From: Acidobacteriales bacterium 59-55
GTDB lineage: Bacteria; Acidobacteriota; Terriglobia; Terriglobales; Acidobacteriaceae
DNA length: 64,000 nt
Direction: 5' to 3'
NCBI GenBank assembly: GCA_001897435.1
Contig: MKSV01000004.1
Span: 434,001 to 498,000 of the forward strand
The notes under the pieces are model-generated. The model did not search any database. It saw nothing but the letters and a program-made list of their open reading frames with translations, and had not been told where the DNA came from. The stretch's first letter is position 1. Each line of letters starts with the position of its first letter. Positions 58,079-64,000 of the stretch are shown one piece after another. The translations under genes and the position numbers were made by a program.

Positions 58079-59456
58079 GCTGAACGCTACAGACATTCAG
58101 GGATTCGTTCTGCGGGGATACAACCTTCCGGTTGGGCGGTATCTCTTCCTGCATCTTGAAGATGCAACTCGTGCGCGCAAGATGATTGGGCAGTTGCTGG
58201 GACAGGTGACGACTGGCCAGCGCTGGGACGGCGGCAAGCCGGACAGCACCATGAACATTGCGTTTACGCACAAGGGATTGGCTGCGCTGGATCTACCGCT
58301 TGCTACGCTGATTACCTTTCCCGTTGAGTTTCAGGACGGTATGAAGGAGCGCTCCGGGATTCTGGGCGATACCGGCTTGAATGCGCCGGAGCGCTGGGAC
58401 GATGTCTGGCGCGGCGACCGGGTTCATATGTGGCTGGGCGTCAATGCGAAGTCGCCGGAGGCGCTGGAAGCGCGCTGCGCAAAGTTGCTGGCCACGATTC
58501 AGGAGAGCGGCGGAGCGACCCTGCTCGGTTCACAGGATGCCGCTGCCGTGGTCATCGACGGCAAGCCGACGACGCGCGAACACTTCGGCTACACCGACGG
58601 CTTTGGCAATCCGGAGTATCTCGGAGTCGAGCGAAGCTCGCAACCTGGGCAGGGCAAGCTGCTGGCGGATGGAACCTGGGCGCCACTAGCGACTGGAGAG
58701 TTGCTGCTCGGGTACGCCGATGAGGCGGGCGAATTACCGGTGGCGCCGGTCCCTCATCTGCTCGCAGCCAATGGGACATTCATGGTCTATCGTAAGCTGC
58801 ACCAGAATCTCGCAACCTTTCGCGCCTACCTCGACGAGCAGGCTGCGTTGTATGGTGGCGGCAAGGAGAAGCTGGCGGCTAAATTTATCGGTCGCTGGCG
58901 GGATGGGACACCCCTCGAACTCTCACCCGACAAGCCGGATTTCCCCCTTACACAGGACCCGAAGCGGAGCACTAACTTCACCTACGGTGCGGACCCCGAA
59001 GGTACTCGCTGCCCGCTCGGCGCGCACGTCCGCCGTGTACATCCCCGCGACGACTTCGGCTTCCATGGCAAATTGATCGACCGCCGCCGCATCACTCGTC
59101 GCGGGCTGCCCTATGGAGCCTTTGTTCCCGAGGGCGAGCCGGTCTCCGATTCGGAGGATCGCGGGGTTATCTTCATGGCACTCAACGCCAGCATCTCACG
59201 CCAGTTTGAGTTTGTGCAGCAGCAGTGGATCGGCTATGGCAACGATGCACATCTGGGAAACGATAAGGACATGCTGATCGGCAATCACGGCGGACGCGGC
59301 AGGTTTGTCGTGCAAGGCGATACCAGGCCGGAGAATCCACCGTTTATATGTAGCAACATGCCGAACTTTGTTGAACTGCGCGGCGGGGAGTACTTCTTTT
59401 TGCCCAGTATCACCGCACTGGGAATGATTGCCCTGAGTCTTGTAGACCCACGCTAG
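58071..59456 (+). CDS. DyP-type haem peroxidase
   Basis: A 461-residue dye-decolourising-type peroxidase without signal peptide. The distal GxxDG motif is GYTDG (173-177, with Asp176), and the proximal haem ligand His319 lies in CPLGAHVRRVHPR. A later distal Arg region is RRGLPYG. The usual NPR after the His is HPR here. The length and insertions resemble the longer (C/D or V) DyP subfamilies. It overlaps the upstream gene by eight bases and lies eight bases before the P450 gene. Cytosolic location without an encapsulin gene nearby makes a biosynthetic or lipid-hydroperoxide role plausible. Confidence 0.9.
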   Translation: MSKLNATDIQGFVLRGYNLPVGRYLFLHLEDATRARKMIGQLLGQVTTGQRWDGGKPDSTMNIAFTHKGLAALDLPLATLITFPVEFQDGMKERSGILGDTGLNAPERWDDVWRGDRVHMWLGVNAKSPEALEARCAKLLATIQESGGATLLGSQDAAAVVIDGKPTTREHFGYTDGFGNPEYLGVERSSQPGQGKLLADGTWAPLATGELLLGYADEAGELPVAPVPHLLAANGTFMVYRKLHQNLATFRAYLDEQAALYGGGKEKLAAKFIGRWRDGTPLELSPDKPDFPLTQDPKRSTNFTYGADPEGTRCPLGAHVRRVHPRDDFGFHGKLIDRRRITRRGLPYGAFVPEGEPVSDSEDRGVIFMALNASISRQFEFVQQQWIGYGNDAHLGNDKDMLIGNHGGRGRFVVQGDTRPENPPFICSNMPNFVELRGGEYFFLPSITALGMIALSLVDPR

Positions 59457-59464
59457 GAGAACGA

Positions 59465-60757
59465 ATGAGCCTGATCGACAATCTTAAGAGCACGCTTGAG
59501 AAGATGGAATCCTCCGGCAGCTTTCACTTTGCGCATATCGAGTCCGAGGTCATGGAGATGCTCGAACGCGCCAAGCAACACGTGCTCGACAACCCGGAGC
59601 CCGTCTTCGCCATTTTGCGGCGCATCAAGCCGGTGCTGATCGTGAAGAATATCGCTCTGGTTACGCGCTTCGACGATGTGCAGGACGTGCTTGTACGCGA
59701 CGACATCTTTCAGGTGACCTACGGGGAGAAGATGCGCGTCGTTACCGGAGGAAATGATTTCTTTCTGGGGATGCAGAATTCGCCGGAGTACGAGCGCGAT
59801 ACGACGCATATGCGGTCGGTCATCCGGCGCAGTGATATCGCGGATGTGATTGCCCCTTTCGTCGCGAACGCGGCGAAGTCGATTGTGGATTCGGCGGCGG
59901 GCGGCCTGGATGTCGTCTCTCAACTGGGTTTGGTTGTTCCTACGCGGCTGGTAGGCGCGTACTTCGGCACGAAGCCGGTTTCAGAGACGGACGTAGCAGG
60001 CTGGGCCAGCACCATCTTCCAATATCTCTTCACCGACCTGAACAACGATCCTGCTGTCGATGCCGCGGCAAGAGACGCTTCCGCCCGCACCCGGGCGTGG
60101 CTCGATGACGCGATCAAAGAGGTGAAGAGTCGGGACGCGTCAAAGCGGGAAGACACAGTGCTGACGCGCTGCCTCGCGTTGCAGGCTGCGGGACTTCCCG
60201 GAATGACGGACGTGGACATTCGCAATAACCTGCTCGGCCTGCTGGTTGGCGCGATTCCAACGACCTCCAAATGCTGCGCGCAGGCACTCGACGAACTATT
60301 GAAGCGGCCTGCCGAGTTGGCGAAGGCACAGGTCGCCGCGCGGACAGGGGACGACGCCACCTTTGCGCAGTATGTCTTCGAGGCACTGCGTTTTCACCCG
60401 AACAACCCCGGAGTCTTCCGTGTGGCTGCCGAGGAGTATGTCGTAGGAAAAGGGCAGATGCACGCCACGCGCATTCCTGCGGGGACCTCCGTACTGGCAG
60501 CGACCCAGTCGGCCATGTTTGACGAGCGTGTGGTGGAGTCTTCGAAGGAGTTCAGGATCGACCGGCCGGCGTACAACTATATGCATTGGGGCGTGGGACT
60601 TCATACCTGCTTTGGACAGTACATCAATCAGGTGCAGATTCCCGGCATCCTGAAGCCCCTTTTGCAGCGCGGCAACCTGAGGCGGGCAGATGGCGACGCA
60701 GGCACGCTCAAGTTCGCCGGTCCCTTCCCCTCGTCGCTGGGGGTACAGTTCGACTAA
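59465..60757 (+). CDS. Cytochrome P450 with atypical I-helix
   Basis: A 430-residue soluble P450. The haem-thiolate motif is HWGVGLHTCFG with Cys382, and the K-helix ExxR is Glu306-Arg309 (EALR). The I-helix reads VGAIPTT (261-267): Pro265 replaces the acidic residue of the usual acid-alcohol pair, while Thr266 is kept. That pair delivers protons for oxygen activation, and its loss is known in peroxygenases (CYP152 has Arg-Pro) and in hydroperoxide-rearranging P450s. No ferredoxin or reductase gene is near. I infer peroxide or hydroperoxide chemistry in partnership with the DyP. The start codon follows a GGAG overlapping the DyP stop. Confidence 0.9.
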   Translation: MSLIDNLKSTLEKMESSGSFHFAHIESEVMEMLERAKQHVLDNPEPVFAILRRIKPVLIVKNIALVTRFDDVQDVLVRDDIFQVTYGEKMRVVTGGNDFFLGMQNSPEYERDTTHMRSVIRRSDIADVIAPFVANAAKSIVDSAAGGLDVVSQLGLVVPTRLVGAYFGTKPVSETDVAGWASTIFQYLFTDLNNDPAVDAAARDASARTRAWLDDAIKEVKSRDASKREDTVLTRCLALQAAGLPGMTDVDIRNNLLGLLVGAIPTTSKCCAQALDELLKRPAELAKAQVAARTGDDATFAQYVFEALRFHPNNPGVFRVAAEEYVVGKGQMHATRIPAGTSVLAATQSAMFDERVVESSKEFRIDRPAYNYMHWGVGLHTCFGQYINQVQIPGILKPLLQRGNLRRADGDAGTLKFAGPFPSSLGVQFD

Positions 60758-60922
60758 ATAATGGAAACGCGTTTTGGTTACAGGTTAGTTATTAGTGGCA
60801 GTTTGCCTATGGATGTTTTTTGTTGTGCCGGGAAGCAGGATGGGGGTACAAAGAATGTGCCGGATTGATTGGGTTGGTCCGGTATTTCCCCGCTTTGCTT
60901 TGGGGATTGGGAGAGTTCTCTA

Positions 60923-61177
60923 ATGGCGGGCATGGCACAGGCGGCGACACGCGAGGTAATGGATATCCGGCAGGCGTCGGAGTATCTGGGCATCAGCGGA
61001 GATACGCTGTACCGCTATGCGTCGGAGGGATTTATCCCGGCATTCAAACTCGGCAACCGCTGGCGCTTCAAGAAAAGCCTGTTGGACGCCTGGATGGACG
61101 AGAAGTCGGGCGTAAAAGTAAGTGCTCCTGCTATAGTGACTTCCAAGCAGAAGAAGCCGGCAGGGCGTGCCCGCTAA
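60923..61177 (+). CDS. MerR/excisionase-type helix-turn-helix protein
   Basis: An 84-residue DNA-binding protein with one HTH_17-like domain: MDIRQASEYLGISGDTLYRY, then FKLGNRWRFKKSLLDAWM. The C-terminus is a basic tail (KQKKPAGRAR). I start at 60923 because GGGAGAG lies seven bases before it; the frame is open to 60869. Without integrase or other mobile genes nearby, a regulatory role is more likely than excision. It may control the upstream P450 operon. Confidence 0.78.
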   Translation: MAGMAQAATREVMDIRQASEYLGISGDTLYRYASEGFIPAFKLGNRWRFKKSLLDAWMDEKSGVKVSAPAIVTSKQKKPAGRAR

Positions 61178-61261
61178 GAGTTTATTTCAACCGCAAGCAA
61201 TTGATTTCAGTGGAGATACATGGTCATCATCAAGATGATGTTGCATGTCTAACGATCTATC

Positions 61262-62152
61262 TCAGGCAGACTGCAGCGTGAAAATGGTGATCTCCGGCGG
61301 GCAGTTGAGGCGGAAGGGAACGCCTACCGTGCCAATGCCGCGGTTCACATAGAGTTGCATGTGCTCTAACTGGAAGTGGCCTTCGACATAATTCTTTCCC
61401 ATGGGGGGCAGTATAAGCGCGCCGAGGAAGGGAAGCCGGACTTGACCGCCGTGGGTGTGGCCGGCGAGCATGACATCGACGAGTTTGCCGCGCGGGTGCT
61501 CCAGAACAGCGTCGGCGTAGTCAGGTTCATGCGCCATCAGAATGACGGGAGCGTTGGGCTGGGGCGGTACTGCAATGTCGAGGCGGGGATTGGTGGTGCC
61601 GGGATCGTTGACTCCACAAAGCCAGAAGCGGGAGCCGTTGCGCTCGATGGGGACATGCTGGTCGACAAGGACCGGAATGCCGTTGCTGGTGAGGGAACTG
61701 ATGACGAGCGGAGCGCCGACGGCGGTATCGTGGTTGCCGAGGCAGGCATAGCGCAGGGGGCAGGTAAGGGTGCTGAGGATCTCGGCGCAGCGGTGGGCCG
61801 CGCGTTGTCCAACCATAAAGCTGAGGGAGCCGTGGGTGACGAAGTCCCCGGTGAGCAGGACCATGTCCGCAGCTAGGGCATTGACGTGGTGGACGACACG
61901 CTCAAGAAAGAATGGCTCCGTGAATTCCTCCAGGTGAATGTCGCTGATCTGAGCGATGCGGAAACCCTGGAAAGCGGTGGGGAGGTTCGCGATAGGGAGA
62001 GTCTGAGAAATCAGATCGATCTCGTGCCGTGCGATCTCTCCGGAATAGAGTGCGAGACCTGCCGCCGTGGCTCCCGAGCCGATCAGAAAGTGGCGCCGGG
62101 TAAATGGCCGCGATGTGACAGGGCGCGATGTGACAGGGGAGGAGCCGGGCAT
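61262..62152 (-). CDS. Tat-exported metallophosphoesterase
   Basis: A 296-residue calcineurin-like phosphoesterase. The Tat signal is TRRHFLIGSGATAAGLAL. Metal-binding motifs appear in the standard order: SDIHLEEF, LLTGDFV, LGNHD, and AGHTHGGQ. It resembles the YkuE/LpxG-type group that hydrolyses UDP-diacylglucosamine or other phospho-esters. A 15-base duplication in the region before the Tat motif (62110-62139) encodes the repeat SRPVTSRPF. The start at 62152 is the first ATG; family members begin closer to the RR motif. Confidence 0.88.
   Translation of the reverse strand: MPGSSPVTSRPVTSRPFTRRHFLIGSGATAAGLALYSGEIARHEIDLISQTLPIANLPTAFQGFRIAQISDIHLEEFTEPFFLERVVHHVNALAADMVLLTGDFVTHGSLSFMVGQRAAHRCAEILSTLTCPLRYACLGNHDTAVGAPLVISSLTSNGIPVLVDQHVPIERNGSRFWLCGVNDPGTTNPRLDIAVPPQPNAPVILMAHEPDYADAVLEHPRGKLVDVMLAGHTHGGQVRLPFLGALILPPMGKNYVEGHFQLEHMQLYVNRGIGTVGVPFRLNCPPEITIFTLQSA
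62110..62139. repeat. Tandem 15-base duplication in the phosphoesterase N-terminus
   Basis: CGCGATGTGACAGGG occurs twice in direct succession. It is in frame (five codons) and falls between the start codon and the Tat motif, so copy number could vary without breaking the gene. Confidence 0.8.
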
Positions 62153-62221
62153 ACATCATGATACCGGGTTATAGGACTCTCAGACCAGTTTCAAAAGCAC
62201 AAGTTCGGTAGAATCAATGTG

Positions 62222-63307
62222 ATGAGTTTAAGTCTGCGAAAGAAGAGCGCAGTGGCTGCGGCCAAGGCTGCCGGGATGGACGGTCTGCTGGTGACGCATC
62301 TGCCCGACGTGCGCTATCTCTGCGGGTTTACGGGGTCGAACGCGGCGCTGGCGCTGGCAGGCGGACGCGCGGTGCTGTTTACTGACGGTCGTTACACCGC
62401 TCAAGCTAAAGCGGAGGCAGTGGGGACGCGGGTGGTGATCGCGAAGAAACCTGCGGTCGCGGCGGCTTGCGAATGGCTGGACAACGCCGGTGTACGCCGG
62501 TGCGGATTCGACCCCGCCCAGACTACGGTGGCCGCGCTGGAGGGGATGCGAAAGGCGGTTTCCGCGAAGGTTCGCCGGAGTATGTTTCAGGCTACGGGAC
62601 CGCTGGTAGCCCGGCTGCGGGAGGTCAAGGATGTCGAAGAGATTGCCACGATGTGGAAGGCGGCCCGGTTGGGATGCCGGCTGTTTGACGGGATGCTCAG
62701 CTATATGCAACCGGGCCTGACCGAGATTGCAGTGGCGGCGGAACTGGAACATGCGGCGCGGCTGGCTGGGGCGGAGGCGATGTCGTTCGAAACGATCGTT
62801 GCGAGCGGAGAACGAAGCTCCCTGCCGCATGGTCGCGCTACGCAGGCGAAGTTGCCGCGCAGAGGTTTCGTGACGTTGGACTTCGGGGTGGTTGTGGACG
62901 GCTATGCGAGCGACATGACACGTACCGTCCATATGGGCAAAGCGCTTCCGGACGAGCGGGAAGTGTATGATGCGGTTCTGGAAGCGCAGGAGGCCGCGGT
63001 TGCGAAGGTGGCTCCGGGTGTGACCGCTGGCGAGGTCGATGAAGCGGCGCGAAGTGTGTTGCGGAAGGCTCGGCTGGACAGATATTTCAGGCACTCGACC
63101 GGACATGGTGTCGGGCTGGAGATTCACGAAGGACCGAGGCTTGCGGCGAAGCAGACGCAGGCTTTAGAGCAGGGGATGGTCGTCACGATCGAGCCCGGCG
63201 TGTATATGCCGGGCAGATTCGGGGTGCGGATCGAAGACATGGTCCTGGTTACCGCGACGGGAGGCGAAGTTCTGACGCCAAGCGTGAAGGCCTGGATCGA
63301 ATTGTAA
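62222..63307 (+). CDS. M24-family Xaa-Pro aminopeptidase
   Basis: A cytoplasmic metallopeptidase of about 361 residues that removes N-terminal residues before proline. The creatinase-like N-terminal domain is followed by the pita-bread fold with dimetal ligands Asp in LDFGVVVDGYASD, His in HSTGHGVGLEIHE, and Glu in TIEPGVY and RIEDMVLV. GTG at 62219 and ATG at 62222 are adjacent starts. accB follows after 36 bases. Confidence 0.93.
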   Translation: MSLSLRKKSAVAAAKAAGMDGLLVTHLPDVRYLCGFTGSNAALALAGGRAVLFTDGRYTAQAKAEAVGTRVVIAKKPAVAAACEWLDNAGVRRCGFDPAQTTVAALEGMRKAVSAKVRRSMFQATGPLVARLREVKDVEEIATMWKAARLGCRLFDGMLSYMQPGLTEIAVAAELEHAARLAGAEAMSFETIVASGERSSLPHGRATQAKLPRRGFVTLDFGVVVDGYASDMTRTVHMGKALPDEREVYDAVLEAQEAAVAKVAPGVTAGEVDEAARSVLRKARLDRYFRHSTGHGVGLEIHEGPRLAAKQTQALEQGMVVTIEPGVYMPGRFGVRIEDMVLVTATGGEVLTPSVKAWIEL

Positions 63308-63343
63308 TTGCTAGAGTGCCGCGACAGGCACAGGAGAGATTGG

Positions 63344-63841
<498 letters not shown>

Positions 63842-63876
63842 CAACTGCTACTCGATGAGAAGAGAACAGGAAAAGC

Positions 63877-64000
63877 ATGTTTCGTAAGGTATTGATTGCA
63901 AATCGCGGGGAGATTGCGCTACGGGTCATCAGCGCGTGCAAGGAGATGGGCATCCGCACTGTCGCGGTGTATAGCGAGGCGGACAGGAACAGCCTTCATG
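63877..64000 (+). CDS. accC: Biotin carboxylase subunit of acetyl-CoA carboxylase, 5' part only
   Basis: The first 41 codons of Acc[18 protein letters not shown] and [16 protein letters not shown] match the N-terminus of biotin carboxylases. AGGAAAAGC precedes the ATG. The gene runs past the window edge. Confidence 0.95.
   Translation, partial: MFRKVLIANRGEIALRVISACKEMGIRTVAVYSEADRNSLH

Noticed and set aside
60765-60774. Palindrome AAACGCGTTT after the P450 gene
   Set aside because: Ten bases of symmetry alone are weak, it occurs once, and it differs from the LacI-type boxes. Noted only as a possible site for the HTH protein.

Overview
The window looks like a chromosomal segment of a Gram-negative, high-GC acidobacterium, probably of the Terriglobia (Edaphobacter/Granulicella/Terriglobus type). 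This is an inference from gene content: a carboxypeptidase-regulatory-domain TonB receptor of Oar type without a SusD partner, a VWFA-related secreted protein, many Tat-exported glycoside hydrolases, an LptE lipoprotein, and frequent GTG/TTG starts. I see no insertion sequence, prophage, CRISPR array or rRNA. There is one tRNA (Ala, anticodon CGC).

Layout. 1-7.8 kb is housekeeping: a partial class A penicillin-binding protein with a TTG start, proS, a degenerate receiver protein, a KdsD-type sugar-phosphate isomerase, a TlpA thioredoxin translationally coupled to an orphan DsbD-alpha domain, and AlaC-type alanine aminotransferase. 7.8-28.4 kb is mostly carbohydrate and phosphate scavenging: GH1, gltX, a LacI regulator, GH35, a large Oar-like TonB receptor, a secreted TPR protein, two GH127 enzymes, GH31, a histidine acid phosphatase and a PLC-like phosphodiesterase. 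Two nearly identical LacI-type palindromes lie upstream of the receptor and of the GH127-GH31 operon and suggest one regulon for arabinose/galactose-containing plant glycans. 28.7-31 kb holds the tdh-kbl threonine catabolic pair. 31-35.3 kb holds a second TonB receptor divergent from an ECF sigma factor and its anti-sigma factor, which ends in an HNH-like domain.

35.4-39.7 kb encodes a class I ribonucleotide reductase. Its R2 subunit has Phe in place of the radical Tyr, the hallmark of the Mn/Fe class Ic enzyme. The nrdA leader carries a clear cobalamin riboswitch, and its promoter overlaps a good NrdR-box candidate plus a weaker second one. 40.9-51 kb is housekeeping again: holA-lptE, ftsH-tilS, a catalase-like peroxidase, a membrane-anchored MutS-like ATPase, and ispD/ispF. 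51-56.7 kb has an M14 peptidase, the tRNA, a sugar-phosphate epimerase, a small-molecule transporter and several uncharacterised proteins.

56.8-60.8 kb is the most unusual locus: a tightly packed four-gene operon of two mutually related proteins of unknown function, a cytosolic DyP-type peroxidase, and a P450 whose I-helix carries Pro where most monooxygenases have Asp/Glu. I read it as a candidate peroxide- or hydroperoxide-using haem enzyme system. The window ends with a HTH protein, a Tat-exported metallophosphoesterase, an M24 aminopeptidase, accB and the start of accC.
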